Assembly (NCBI GenBank): GCA_023376005.1
Contig: CM042176.1
Location: 11,511,694 to 11,575,693 of the forward strand
Length of the DNA stretch: 64,000 nucleotides
DNA from: Doryteuthis pealeii
Lineage: Eukaryota; Mollusca; Cephalopoda; Myopsida; Loliginidae
Direction: 5' to 3'
Shown: in pieces, positions 1 to 10,614 of the stretch
Layout: each line of letters starts with the position of its first letter
How positions within the stretch are numbered: the stretch's first letter is position 1
Program-made: the position numbers and the translations under genes
The notes under the pieces: model-generated
What the model saw: only the letters and a program-made list of their open reading frames with translations
Told to the model about the DNA's origin: nothing
The model's database searches: none

Positions 1-224
1 AAAAACGATGTCAATATACGCATAGGAAAGACATGAACTGTTATAGACAGATAATCGATCATATGGAAATCTGATCTCCTTATTAAGATAAAGCGAGAAT
101 TCTTCCAAGCTTTAGTCGTGTCAGTGCTACTGTATGGCAGCACCACTTGGACTCTAACGAAACAGGGTCGATGACCGATAGGAATGGATAGTGTGAGACA
201 GTCATTGGAGAGACCTGATGATGA

Positions 225-225
<1 letters not shown>
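1..225 (+). pseudogene. Decayed LINE reverse transcriptase C-terminal fragment
   Basis: One frame (codons starting at position 7) reads through to the stop at 172 and gives a typical non-LTR retrotransposon RT C-terminus: a DVNIRIGK segment, then SIIWKSDL, then KREFFQALVVSVLLYG followed by TTWTLTK. The VSVLLYG..TTWTL block is the conserved region just after the RT/thumb domain in many invertebrate LINEs. The frame has two internal stops (TGA near 34, TAA near 49) and ends prematurely at 172, so it is dead. A short GATGATGATGAT run at 217-228, typical of this LINE family's 3' tail, passes into a (TA)n tract. The element starts outside the window. The same RT segment is the source of the tandem array at 1262-2990. 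Confidence 0.8.

Positions 226-258
<33 letters not shown>
226..258. repeat. (TA)n microsatellite
   Basis: About 16 uninterrupted TA dinucleotides directly follow the GATGAT tail of the LINE fragment. Confidence 0.95.
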
Positions 259-261
<3 letters not shown>

Positions 262-384
262 ACAGGGTGTGGATTAATTTCAAAACAATAATTATAATCA
301 AATATAGTAATTAACCTTGGGTGGAGATCTATCAATTGTAAAGTTAGTTACAACAGTTTTTTAATTTGCTAAATGTGGAATGCA

Positions 385-690
385 ATAGGCCACTCCAGCT
401 ATGGGTAAATAGTAGGGCAGATTGGGCTCTTTAACCTTGGTAACCTTGGTATGGCAACCAATCTAGGAGAAGGAAAACTCTGAATTCCAACATGTTTAAT
501 TCTGGTTAAAAATTGACCTAATGTTGTATCCTGCTTGTGTGGAGGGGTTGGATAAATATATACTCCCTCCAGCTATGAATAAATAGTAGGGAAGGCTGGG
601 TTCTTTAGTCTTGATTAGGTCATGGGTTCAATCCTCACTAGGGGCTGAATACTTGAGGCTTTGTGCAAAATTTAAACTACACTGATTAAA
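385..690 (+). repeat. SINE body/tail fragments (AGCTATGGGTAAATAGTAGG family)
   Basis: Two partial copies (about 392-553 and 560-665) of the body that follows the tRNA-like head in the full SINEs at 16738, 40768 and 56814. Shared landmarks are CTATGGGTAAATAGTAGGGC, TTAACCTTGG, GGAGAAGGAAAACTCTGAAT and the 3' end TGTGTGGAGGGGTTGG. No tRNA-like head is present here. A further short copy lies at 1169-1240. The rest of 259-720 is AT-rich and unassigned. Confidence 0.65.
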
Positions 691-721
691 ATTTTTTTTT
701 TTTAAATTAGCATCTTGCTAA

Positions 722-845
722 AAGCACTGATTCCCACCAGGTTACCAAAGTTAAGCAACAATGAGCCTAATCAGGACTTAGATGGGTAGTATTGGAAGTT
801 TTTGTATATAAGGGGTGCTACAATACACCACTTAAATTTATAGAC
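722..845 (+). repeat. 5S rRNA-derived SINE copy
   Basis: The motif AAAGTTAAGCAACAATGAGC followed by AGGACTTAGATGGGTAG matches the internal promoter layout of 5S rRNA (box A AAGCTAAGC.., then box C ..TACTTGGATGGGTGACC). The surrounding sequence is diverged and it cannot be a functional 5S gene. At least seven similar 5S-like segments occur in the window. 846-1168 shows no recognisable feature. Confidence 0.6.
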
Positions 846-1261
846 TAAGCAAAGTCACGTGGTTTAAGCTTCAGCCAATCAACAGCCCTAATGCGTGGCT
901 GGTTGTCTACTTAATCAACGATACTGAGAGACGTCCATTTGCAATCATTGATGAAGGACTTGCAATACTGAGGAGCACCAAGGAACAACCAAAGGATTCT
1001 TTACCCATAGATTGAAACTATGCTCTGCTGGACAAGTGCTCTTGCTTGAAGCCTAAAGGATAGCCCATAAAATCGTAACAGGTAGCCACTAAGGAACGGT
1101 AGGTATCATGAACAATCTGAGGTCTGTGCCAAACGAAGCAAAGCTTAATAAATTTTAGGTCTTATAGTCCAACCAGCTATGGGTAAATAGTAGGGCAGAT
1201 GGGGTTCTTTAATCTTGGTATGGCAACCAGTTGAGGAGAAGCAAAACTTTGGGTAAATACA

Positions 1262-2990
1262 AGCATTGTAGATGAAGCCCTTCAACACTTGGGCCCTAAA
1301 GAGGTGCCTAGAGAATAAGCATATTATGGGAGTTGTATCAGTGCTTGCTGTACGGCTGCAACACTATGGGCCCTAAAGAGGTGCTTAAAGAATAAAGCTA
1401 TTACCTGGCAGGAAGTTATATGATAATCAGTCTACTGTACGGCTGCAACACTTGGCCCTAATGCTAGAGAATTAAACCTATATGGGGTTGTACAGTGTCT
1501 ACTGTACGGCTCGCAAACACTTGGGGCCCTAAAGAGGTGCCTAGTAGAATAAGCTATATGAGTTGTATCAGTGCTACTGTATACGGCGCAACACTTGGCC
1601 TACTAATAGAGTGCCTAGACGAATAACCAATACTGGATTGTATCAGTGCTACTGTACCTGTGCATGGCAACACTTGGACCTAAAGAGTGCCTAGAGAAAA
1701 CGCTATACTGGGAGTAAGTATCTCCAGTGCTGACTGTTACGGGCTTAGTGGCCCCTTAAAGAGGTGCCTAGAGAATAAGCGATAGATGTTTGTATCAGTG
1801 CTACTGTACGGCTGCAACACTATGGGCCCTAAAGAGTGCCTAGAGAATAAGCCTATATTGAGTTGTATCAGTGCTACTGTAAGGCTGCAACACTTGCGCC
1901 CAAAGGGTTGCTAAGAAATAAGCTTAGATGGAGTTGTATTCAGTTTTTAACTTACTTGGCTGCAACCACTAGCCCTAAGAGGTGCCTAGAGAATAAGCTA
2001 TATGGGAGTTGTATCAGTGCTACTGTACGGCTGCAACACTTGGCCCTAAAGATGGTACAGAGAATAAGCTAGATGGGAGTTGTATCAGTGCTACTGTACG
2101 CTGCAACACTTGGGCCCTAAAGAGGTGCCTAGAGAATAAGCTATATGGGAGTTGTATCAGTGCTACTGTACGGCTGCAACACTTGGGCCCTAAAGAGGTG
2201 CTAGAGAATAAGCTAGATGGGAGTTGTATCAGTGCTACTGTACGGCTGCAACACTTGGGCCCTAAAGAGGTGCCTAGAGAATAAGCTAGATGGGAGTTGT
2301 ATCAGTGCTACTGTACGGCTGCAACACTTGGGCCCTAAAGAGGTGCCTAGAGAATAAGCTATATGGAGTTGTATCAGTGCTACTGTACGGCTGCAACACT
2401 TGGGCCCTAAAGAGGTGCCTAGAGAATAAGCTAGATGGGAGTTGTATCAGTGCTACTGTACGGCTGCAACACTTGGGCCCTAAAGAGGTGCCTAGAGAAT
2501 AAGCTAGATGGGAGTTGTATCAGTGCTACTGTACGGCTGCAACACTTGGGCCCTAAAGAGGTGCCTAGAGAATAAGCTATATGGGAGTTGTATCAGTGCT
2601 ACTGTACGGCTGCAAACACTTGGGCCCTAAAGAGGTGCCTAGAGAATAAGCTATATGGGAGTTGTATCAGTGCTACTGTACGGCTGCAACACTTGGCCCT
2701 AAAGAGGTGCCTAGAGAATAAGCTATATGGGAGTTGTATCAGTGCTACTGTACGGCTGCAACACTTGGGCCCTAAAGAGGTGCCTAGAGAATAAGCTAGA
2801 TGGGAGTTGTATCAGTGCTACTGTACGGCTGCAACACTTGGGCCCTAAAGAGGTGCCTAGAGAATAAGCTATACAGTGCTACTGTACGCTGCAACATAAA
2901 GAGTGCCTAGAGAATAAGCTTGTATCAGTGCTACTGTACGGCTGCAACACTTGCGCCCTAAAGGGGTGCCTAGAGAATAAGCTAGATGGG
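1262..2990 (+). repeat. Tandem array of about 24 units of 72-73 bp derived from a LINE RT coding segment
   Basis: The unit begins GTTGTATCAGTGCTACTGTA and ends GCCTAGAGAATAAGCTATAT. In the 72-bp form (for example near 2290-2430) it reads as 24 codons without a stop: VSVLLYGCNTWALKRCLENK then L(D/Y)G and back to V. This matches the conserved RT C-terminal motif VSVLLYGC.TWTLTKRLEKKL of the LINE at 1-225. Most units are 73 bp (one extra G in GGGAGTTG), so the frame shifts from unit to unit and no long protein is made. Units at about 2000-2860 are nearly identical. Units at 1262-2000 and 2860-2950 carry many single-base indels. The last unit runs without a break into the LINE 3' end at 2990. Confidence 0.92.
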
Positions 2991-3535
2991 AGTTTTGCAC
3001 AAGAATGCTGTGTGTGATCTTAAACAAATTGTGGAAACAACAAGCAGTTGTATGGTCACTTGTCTTCTATCACACAAACCATCCAAGAGAGACGAACAAG
3101 ACATACTGGACACTGTTGGAGAAGCAAGGATGAACTCATAAGTGATGTTCTCCTGTGAAAACCTGCACACAGGCATGTCAGTGTGGACCATCCAGCAAAG
3201 ACCTACATTAGCCAGCTCTGCGTGGATATTGGATGCTGTGCAGAGGACATCCTGAGAGCAATGAATGATAGGGATGGTTGGCGAGAGATTGTCATGGATA
3301 TCCATGCTACTTGCGCAATATGATAATGATGGCTTTTCTTCTACAAGGATGACTTTGGCGTTAAATAACTCTAAAAAAAAAACAACATATTGACCAGCTC
3401 TGTGCAGCATCCAGTATCTGTGCAGAGGACATCCTGAGGGCAATGAATGATAGGGATGGTTGGCGAGAGATTGTCATGGATATCTGTGCTACTAGTGTAC
3501 CATGATGATGATGATGATGATGATGATAACTAATC
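2986..3535 (+). pseudogene. LINE 3' end: RT C-terminal tail with (ATG)n terminus, partly duplicated
   Basis: Read with frameshifts, this continues the array's protein: TRMLCVILNKLW, then a QLYGH-like step, ITQTIQERRTRHTGHCWRSK, DELISDVLL, AKTYISQLCVDIGC, and AMNDRDGWRE. This is the conserved tail of the LINE type whose fragment lies at 1-225. Single-base indels and stops make it non-functional. The last ~130 bp (from the CAGCTCTGTG step to the end) occur twice, at about 3210-3310 and 3393-3500, the second copy ending in (ATG)8 at 3501-3527. The minus-strand open frame over 2982-3443 is an antisense shadow. 3536-3837 shows nothing recognisable. Confidence 0.82.
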
Positions 3536-3837
3536 TTGTCAGAAAAAGGGATTCGTTATGAAACCTGGGTCATTGTTTGATACAAAGAGATTACAGTAGA
3601 TTCTAATATTTTCGGCATTTTTTAGATTTATTTTGCTTACAAAGTAATGAACAAGCTTCTTTCAAATTAAAATTGGGGTCTGTTTCAAATGGATGTGATG
3701 AGGAGGGCTGGGGAGTCACAGCACAAAACCTTTGCCTCCAACTCCAACTCCTCTATTTTTGGCGCTTCCAACTCTGACTCCTCTCTATTGTAATTAAGTG
3801 ATGATTGCCTACAAATAGATATAAAATCATGATTTTT

Positions 3838-4118
3838 AAGGCCGGTTCAACTCAGTTGGTATAGAGCGTCCGCCTAGGAATCACAAGGTTCCAAGTTTGA
3901 TACCAACCCTCACCAACTCAGCATATGAGTAGCACAGGCATCTGTGCGGTGAAGTAAGGAGCTGATGGTAGGTGTGGTAGAGTGAGAAGCTGATGGTAGG
4001 TATAACACTCCACCTCAGATGCTAAAATAATCTCCTTGGTCTAGCGCATGTGAAAAGGGGATAGACTCCCTCGCTGTCTGGTTGATACCAACATTAGGCA
4101 CCCTGCCGAATTTACTAC
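3838..4118 (+). repeat. tRNA-derived SINE, family A
   Basis: The head GGCCGGTTCAACTCAGTTGG with AGTTTGATACC about 45 bp later gives Pol III A-box and B-box equivalents. The body includes GAGTAGCACAGG, AAGTAAGGAGCTGATGGTAG, CTCCTTGGTCTAGCGC, GAAAAGGGGATAGAC and GATACCAACATTAGGC. This copy has an internal ~30-bp duplication (GAAGCTGATGGTAGGT twice). Other copies or parts: 8365-8440, 8480-8560 (minus), 18569-18777 (minus), 22381-22622 (minus), 26138-26372 and 35876-36008. Confidence 0.85.
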
Positions 4119-4317
4119 TTTTATTTATAAGTAGTGTGCACTGTATAACTTTACTTTACTAAGCGAGTTCCATATAAAGTGTATATTCAACTCGTGTTGG
4201 GGTTGCAATAGTTTTACCAACTCCGACTCCAAAGACCCCTTAATTGACTCGACAGACTTCACAAACCTGGTAACGAGTACCTTAAAATATCCTTTAAAAA
4301 AAAAAAAAAAAATTTTT

Positions 4318-4998
4318 TTTGAAGATCATACCATTTTTAAGCACCTTTTTGAAGACTATACCAAGCTCATTTCTAAATATCATACCATTTTTAAGTAACT
4401 TTTTGAAGACTACATTCTAAACTCATTTTGAAGATCATACCATTTTAAGCTCCTTTTTGAAGACTATACCATTCTAAACTCATTTTTGAAGATCATACCA
4501 TTTTTAAGCTCCTTTTTGAAGACTATACCATTCTAAACTCATTTTTGAAGATCATACCATTTTTAAGCCCTTTTTGAAGACTATACCATTCTAAACTCAT
4601 TTTTGAAGATCATACCATTTTTAAGCTCCTTTTTGAAGACTATACCATTCTAAACTCATCATTTTGAAGATCATTACCATTTTTATGCTCCTTTTTGAAG
4701 ACTATATACCATTCTAAACTCATTTTTAAGGATCATACCATATTTAAGCACCTTTTTGAAGACTATACCATTCATTTCTAAAATCATACCATTTTTAAGC
4801 CCTTTTTATACCATTGGATCATACTATTTTTAAGCTCCTTTTTGAAGACTTACCATTCCAAGCTCATTTCTAAAGATCATACCTTTTTAAAGCACCTTTT
4901 TGAAGGATATACCATTCTAAACTCATTTTAAGGATCATACTATTTTTAAGCCCTTTTTGAAGACTATACCATTCAGGCTCATTTCTAAATATCATAGT
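4318..4998. repeat. 59-bp minisatellite, about 11 units
   Basis: The unit contains two related half-repeats, GAAGATCATACCATTTTTAA and GAAGACTATACCATTCTAAA, joined by CTCCTTTTT or CTCATTTTT. The centre (4430-4730) is most regular; both edges are degraded with deletions of half units. The array follows a poly-A/poly-T junction (4293-4320). No long open frame is maintained. Confidence 0.9.
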
Positions 4999-5110
4999 TA
5001 TTTGATTATGAAAATGATATCAATTTTTCTGAAACATCCATATACATCTCAATTTTTTCTGTACACCTTGTACTTTTTAAGTAATAGAAATGTTGACTTA
5101 AACTAAAAAC

Positions 5111-5112
<2 letters not shown>

Positions 5113-5175
<63 letters not shown>
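5113..5175. repeat. (GA)n microsatellite
   Basis: About 31 GA dinucleotides, followed at 5224-5258 by an interrupted (TA)n. 5259-5574 is AT-rich, with a 24-A run near 5361 and no recognisable feature. Confidence 0.95.
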
Positions 5176-5178
<3 letters not shown>

Positions 5179-5574
5179 GAGAATGCAAGTTACTAAATGT
5201 CACTTCATGAGTGAATGAAAAAGTTATATATATATATTATATAATATATATATATATACTTATACTCCCTGACTTTTAAAGACTGACCTTTACAAGTCAT
5301 TTTACCACCTTAAATGACAAATCTCACTCTTAAGGGTTTGGCTAATTTTTTTGGTTCAGTGAAAAAAAAAAAAAAAAAAAAAAAAGGGACAAGGAAAAGA
5401 AAAAAAACATGTAGATTAAAGAGAGAAGGTCCTTGTCTTTTCTTTAAAGGTCTCTTAACTTCTTAACGGATTTTATATTTTTGATTAGCAAGGTTGGTGA
5501 GGATTTCGTTAACAAGGAGAGCATACTAATGAAAACACTTTAAATCTGACGAACTTTGAAAATTTATTAATAAA

Positions 5575-6213
5575 CTAGAAGCGGCTACCTCCAGTCATCG
5601 CTCTGGATATTAGGAAGCAAAAAATAAAATATAAAAAATATAATAAAACTACTGCTAAAATGTGATTGATCTTTTACTGTTGAGATTTAAAATGTTGGAC
5701 ATGAAGTAGAATTTCAATGCTAATTTTTCTATTGTATATTTTGATATTTCAAATTGCTTATTTCTAATAGTCTATATCTGATTTCAATGCTATTGCTATG
5801 TATATTTAATTTCCTATTCATGTATATTTAAATTTCAATGATTCTTCAATGTTATTGCTTATTGCTGAATGTATTTCTTGATTTTATATTGATGCTATTT
5901 TCGTATGTAATACCTGTTGCATAAATTTACTCTCTGAAGTACATTTTAATTTTTAAATATCTTCGAATAATAAATCTTCATAATTTTTACACAAAAAGCA
6001 AGAACTGGTGATATAATATGTGTGTGTGGTGTGTGTGTGTTGTTTGTGTGATATGTGTATGTGTATAATCACACACACCATCACATCATATACTATATTA
6101 TACTATAATCATTTTATACTTGTGTTCCGTTGAATTGTTTATTCTGTATTTTTTCAGTGGACATATATATAACATACCATATCAAACACATCAACTGGCC
6201 CATTTATATATGA
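5575..6213 (-). mobile_element. Non-autonomous Helitron (H1)
   Basis: On the minus strand the element starts TCATATATAAATGGG at 6213 and ends CCGCTTCTAG at 5575, with an A/T host junction. A CCAG..CTGG hairpin sits just upstream of the CTAG terminus. The same 3' terminus (GCCGCTTCTAG after a hairpin) ends the Helitron at 45713. Helitrons begin with TC, end in CTRR after a hairpin, insert between A and T and make no target duplication. There is no Rep/helicase coding sequence. An interrupted GT-rich tract lies at 6018-6062. Confidence 0.65.
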
Positions 6214-6214
6214 A

Positions 6215-6558
6215 CTAGAAGCGGACTAATCCAGAGCCTAGTGCACCTAAGTAATGGGTTAGGATACTCCAAATATTATCTTGTTAGTATAAATGGTTAA
6301 AAGCAAGTTTAGTCTCATGATCTCAATATATATATCTAATATATATAAATTTTAGATATCTTAGATTAATGAATATGAATCACAAATCGTTCAATAATTC
6401 ATGCTATTTCAACAGCAAGAATACCGGTGATATTTAAATGTGTATGGATATATCTTTTGTCGTTAGTTTTTTTTTTTCTACTGTTGTTAGTTTCCTCGGA
6501 CTATACCACTATCTCATCTACAACACTACACAACCTCTGTTCCCTTTTATAGAACAGA
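6215..6558 (-). mobile_element. Non-autonomous Helitron (H2), abutting H1
   Basis: It begins TCTGTTCTATAAAAGGG at 6558 and ends TCCGCTTCTAG at 6215, one base from the start of H1. The TATAAA(A)GGG followed by a GT-rich stretch and GTCCGAGGAAAC near the 5' end is shared with the Helitrons at 45713-46490. The head-to-tail arrangement of two elements repeats what is seen at 45713-46490. Confidence 0.6.
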
Positions 6559-7668
6559 TTGATAGATAGATAGATAGATAGGAACTTCTTTCTTTAAACC
6601 TTTTAAGTCTTGCAGGTAATGTCTCGAGAGTGAGAAGTAAGTAATAAATAAATAAGTCTTAAAGGTTCCAGATGTGAAATGGCAGAATATTTAGGGTTTT
6701 AAACCTTCGTAGAAAAAAAGTAGTTCCATACCTCTAACCTTGTAAATTAAGAGAAGAAGAAATCCAAGGGTGTTCCATGTGCGTTTATTTAAAAATTTAT
6801 TGTGTATGATTATTATATAAATAATTTTATGGGGTTTATCAATTAATTTTAAATAATAAATTTAAAAAGTTTCTTATTCCGAAAAAATTAAAAATAATTA
6901 TCCCTTTGTTTTTAAAGTAAAAATAAAAACACACGTATAAGATGAAACACAATAAATTTAACAATATTTCTTTTAAAATAAATCTCTTAACATTCAAAAA
7001 AAATATAAAAAATAAATAATTTAAAAAAATATAAGTCAAAAAATTGAAAAAATTCAATATTAGGGATGTAATAAAGTAAACCACAAAATACACATTCATC
7101 TGGGCCAAATAATAGACCTATGATTATTGGGTCTAAAAAAAAAGTTAAGCAATGAATTCTAGAAAATATAGACTTAGGCACCCAGGAGAAATCGAACTCA
7201 CTTAAAGCCTACTCGATAAACAGTATACCACCAAAGTGCCCATTTCCTTTATGGTATAAAAATAGCATGTGTGAAAACAGAGAAAGTTTTACAATCTACT
7301 TATTTCACTTAAACTTCACGCTAGTAGTGTAATCAGTAGTAAAAATATTTGGTCAATGTTAAAACGAATTTAAAATTTAACTAAAGACTACTACGGTCAC
7401 TTATTTTATCTACATTTATTTTTAGATTTTTTTAGTTAAAAGACAACACCTTTAAAAGTAATATGATGTGAAAATAAGAACATTTTTTGTCTTCTACGTG
7501 AAAGAATATACAAATATATGTGGGAAAAAAATAACGATAAGGTTGTGGTAGAAGGAAGAAAAAGTTGGAGGGATACCATTGTTTTTCTATCATCCCCCAC
7601 TCACACTCATCAACGGGACGTAAAAAAAAATGTGACCAAGGTCGAATGGGGCCCCTCTTTTCGCGCGA
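6559..7668. other. AT-rich stretch with a degraded SINE piece
   Basis: A (GATA)5 lies at 6560-6581. 7170-7245 contains CCCAGGAGAAATCGAACTCA and TATACCACCAAAGTGCCCAT, a decayed minus-strand copy of the tRNA-SINE family at 8785 (family B). Nothing else is recognisable; the open frames here are low-complexity translations. Confidence 0.5.
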
Positions 7669-7864
7669 AGGAGAGCGAAAGAGAGAGGGAGAGAGAGAGA
7701 GGAGAGAGAAGAGAGAGAGAGAGAGATTGTCCAGTACCCTCGGCACTTCCATTTTGGGACGCTTCAAGTATCAGGTACTGATTTTAAGTTCAATAGGGGA
7801 GGTACAGCCTAGGGGAGGGGACACCCTGGAACTACACAATGATTTGCTATAGTCAGGAGAGGAA

Positions 7865-7944
<80 letters not shown>

Positions 7945-8009
7945 AAAGCAGAACACCATTCTTTTCTTTTTTGACCGAATTTAGTTATCATAATAGTAAA
8001 TAAATAAAA

Positions 8010-8091
<82 letters not shown>
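7669..8091. repeat. Three (GA)n tracts
   Basis: GA/GGA-rich tract at 7669-7725, a near-perfect (GA)36 at 7867-7938 and an interrupted (GA)n at 8014-8091, separated by short unique sequence. The Leu/Ser or Arg/Glu frames across them are repeat translations. Confidence 0.95.
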
Positions 8092-8094
<3 letters not shown>

Positions 8095-8364
8095 CACCCA
8101 CCCCAATTCAGTTATTTATAATAGTTAAATAGATCGATTTCTTTTAGTCATTATTTTCTTTTAGGGGTTGTATATTTTGATTATTATAACATAAAAATAA
8201 AAATAGGTATCTAAATTTAGCAGTTATACCTTATTATTTATACATTTTAGCCGTATTTTTAAAAAAATCCACTTAAAAAAGCTAAGTTAGACAGTAGACA
8301 ATGAATGATAGAGAGAAGAGATAGACAGTAAATTAAAAGGAAACTTATTTGTTTTATTATTTAT

Positions 8365-8565
8365 TTTTTAGTAGGTGTGGCGCTCCACCTTAGCAAAAAC
8401 AATCTCCCGAGTCTAGCGCAATCGTGAGGGCATAGACGCCCTCGTTTTGTTTTATTAATGATTAATAAATAAAAACAAATCGGCGGAGGAAACAAATTGG
8501 CATATTGTCGGTATCAACCGGACAGCGAGGAAGTCTATCCCCTTTTCGCCAGCGAAATTAATTTA
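8365..8565. repeat. Two opposed fragments of tRNA-SINE family A
   Basis: 8370-8440 (plus) holds TAGGTGTGGCGCTCCACCTT and the CTAGCGCAATCGTGAGGGCA region. 8495-8560 (minus) holds TCGGTATCAACCGGACAGCG and AGTCTATCCCCTTTTCGCC. The 3' regions face each other, giving a small inverted repeat. 8092-8364 and 8566-8774 are AT-rich and unassigned. Confidence 0.7.
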
Positions 8566-8784
8566 CATTCAATTTGCTTTTTGTGACGAACAAACATTTA
8601 TTTTTTCAAAGACGAAGACACATAATTCAATAACAAAATCGAATGAAATAGATATGTACTTTAAAAAAAAATGTCTAAGAGTAGAAAAAAAAGAGAAAAT
8701 TAAAAAATTACTCGTAATTCAATTAATAAAAACGATATAAAGTTATTTACTAAACTTAGATGTGACACAAGGCCAGAAATATTG

Positions 8785-9000
8785 GGTGCCCAGTGAGAAT
8801 CGAACTCACTATAAATGGTATGCTAATATAATTGTAACCAGTTCACCATATGAGTAGGCCAACGAAAACAATAGTTATTTTATAATCTTATCTTAAATGT
8901 GGCACAAGACCTAAAGTATTGGGCGCCCAGTGAGAATCGAACTCACTAGAAATGGTATGCTAAGGCTAGATTGCCAACCATTACACCACATGAGATACCC
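8785..9000 (-). repeat. Two copies of tRNA-SINE family B head
   Basis: The sequences GCCCAGTGAGAATCGAACTC at 8791 and 8930, with CATTACACCACATGAG at about 8977-8992, read on the minus strand as a tRNA-like head: ATGTGGTGTAATGGTTGGCA (A box) and GAGTTCGATTCTCACTGGGC (B box/T arm). The two copies are about 140 bp apart. Family B also makes up most of 28290-28600 and 29400-29945. Confidence 0.75.
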
Positions 9001-9150
9001 CCCGCCCCAAAAAAAAAACGGTAGAATAAATTTGAATATTTTTTAAAAGTTAAAATTTAAAAGTTAAAACTTTGGTTACTGGTTGGTCGTGGTTATGAAT
9101 AAAAGAACAAATCACATTATATTAGAGACAGTTTTTTTTACACTATTCAT

Positions 9151-9164
9151 TCTCTCTCTTTCTT

Positions 9165-9197
<33 letters not shown>
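9151..9197. repeat. (CT)n microsatellite
   Basis: TC/TTTC-rich tract ending in about 14 CT dinucleotides. Confidence 0.9.
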
Positions 9198-9200
<3 letters not shown>

Positions 9201-9257
9201 TCTAACTATATTTTACAAGCACAAAATGCAAAAGTTATATTTTGTTTTGCTGGTAAT

Positions 9258-9553
9258 GAGTTTAAAAATGAGGCACAACTGCAGAGATTATGCGCAAGAG
9301 ATAATAATATCGTTAGAATCACATTTTACGTATAAATAGCATTAAATTGCGGAAATAGTACTAATGCAGAATAGCGCGCAAGAGATAATATCATTAGATT
9401 ACGTATAAAAAGCATTACATTTCACGGAAATACCCGAAACCTTTGAGGGGTTAAAGTTATGCTACTTCGGGAGTTTCCCTCATCTAATGCTATTTATACG
9501 TAAAATGCGATTCTAATGATATTATCTCTTGCGTGCTATTCTGCATTAGTACC
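9258..9553. mobile_element. Palindromic MITE-like element, family ATGCAGAATAGCGCGC
   Basis: Left end CTAATGCAGAATAGCGCGCA at 9361 continues AGAGATAATATCATTAGA, and is mirrored at 9506-9551 by TCTAATGATATTATCTCTTG then CGTGCTATTCTGCATTAG. Inside, CACGGAAATACCCGAAACC and GGGAGTTTCCCTC flank the axis. A second left-arm fragment (GCGCAAGAGATAATAATATC) lies at 9281. Related arms recur at 16464, 17545-17583 and 18058-18103. There is no coding capacity. Confidence 0.75.
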
Positions 9554-9938
9554 ATTTTAAATTTTCTAGTATTGTGGTTATCTTTTTTTTCTTTCTATTT
9601 TTCTGGCTCTAATATCTGTTGTTAAATAAATTGATAAATAAATTAAAAAAATAATAATAGCGATTTTTTCTTTTCTCTAAAAATCAATTATTTTTATTCT
9701 TTTATCCCCTGCCCTATTCATCATAACAATATATAAAGGAAAAATAAAGGGTCTACCATGGTTTCAATCAAATTGAAATGATTTCATCAGGACCCTACCC
9801 TACGTTTAACTAAGTCGATGTAATTCCTTAGTTAAATTCATATTACTGCTCTATGTCTTTAATATATTGAGCACTTTGGGATTATTTGCTGATGCCACTG
9901 CAACGGAAAAGTTAAAGCGGCAATTGGATACTACACAC

Positions 9939-9979
<41 letters not shown>

Positions 9980-10380
9980 AGAAAAATAATTTAAAAAAGC
10001 CCCCCAACCCGAAAAAAAATCGTGTATGGTCGTATTATGTCCATTAAATATAACTAAACACTGAAGAAACAGTTTTTAACATTAAAAGCGCCCTAACGGT
10101 CATCCACTTCCCTGACAAAATTGAATGCTTATTTGCAAATGAAAAGAGAGGGAACTCTAACGAGGATAAAAAAAAAAATAATCTAGAACTGAAATTTAAA
10201 ATTGAAAACAAATCTTAATAAACAGTGTTAATTCATTTTTTTCTTTCCCCTTTTTATCGAAGAGAGGAAAATAAAACAACGATTTGTACAGTTATAATCT
10301 AATTTAACTATTTAGAAAAAAAAAAAAAAAGTTAACTCTGATAGTACGTGAATCTCTCTCTCTCTCTCTACTTTAAAACA
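9554..10380. other. AT-rich sequence with a (TA)n tract
   Basis: A (TA)n lies at 9944-9976 and a short (CT)n at 10352-10369. No coding, tRNA or known repeat signal was recognised. Confidence 0.5.
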
Positions 10381-10435
10381 AATGTCATCATCATCATCAT
10401 CATCATCATCATCTGTGTGTGCGTGTGTGTGTGTA
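10381..10435. repeat. (CAT)n and (GT)n microsatellites
   Basis: About nine CAT trinucleotides followed by a GT-rich tract. (CAT/ATG)n runs also form the 3' tail of the LINE at 2986-3535, so this could be an old LINE tail, but no coding sequence is attached. Confidence 0.9.
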
Positions 10436-10482
10436 AAGGGAATGACTTACCGGTAAAAAAAAATTGGGTTGGTCTCAATATT

Positions 10483-10518
10483 TGTAATTATGACCGTTGA
10501 AAAACGGTCATAATTACA
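10483..10518. repeat. Perfect 16-bp-stem hairpin
   Basis: TGTAATTATGACCGTT is followed after 4 bases by its exact reverse complement. The short symmetric palindrome lies just upstream of the ribozyme-like remnant at 10576. No terminator function is implied in this eukaryotic context. Confidence 0.85.
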
Positions 10519-10575
10519 ACATGAACTCCCGCAATTAACTGTAATTAATCAGTATCTTGATAAATTCAGTAGATT

Positions 10576-10614
10576 TAACCATGAAGATCTTTATGGTGAA
10601 ACTCGAGTAGGTTA
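10576..10614 (+). ncRNA. Degenerate hammerhead-like motif
   Basis: The segment shows the type-I hammerhead layout: TAACC (stem I), ATGAAGA (core CUGANGA with the first C lost), a short poorly pairing stem II, GAAA, the self-complementary ACTCGAGT (stem III), A, and GGTTA pairing back to TAACC. The same stems I and III with the same GAAA recur at 17169-17209. The core mutation and weak stem II argue against activity. Confidence 0.35.

Noticed and set aside
2982..3443. 153-codon minus-strand frame.
   Set aside because: It is antisense to the LINE 3' end, whose plus-strand translation matches a known RT tail.
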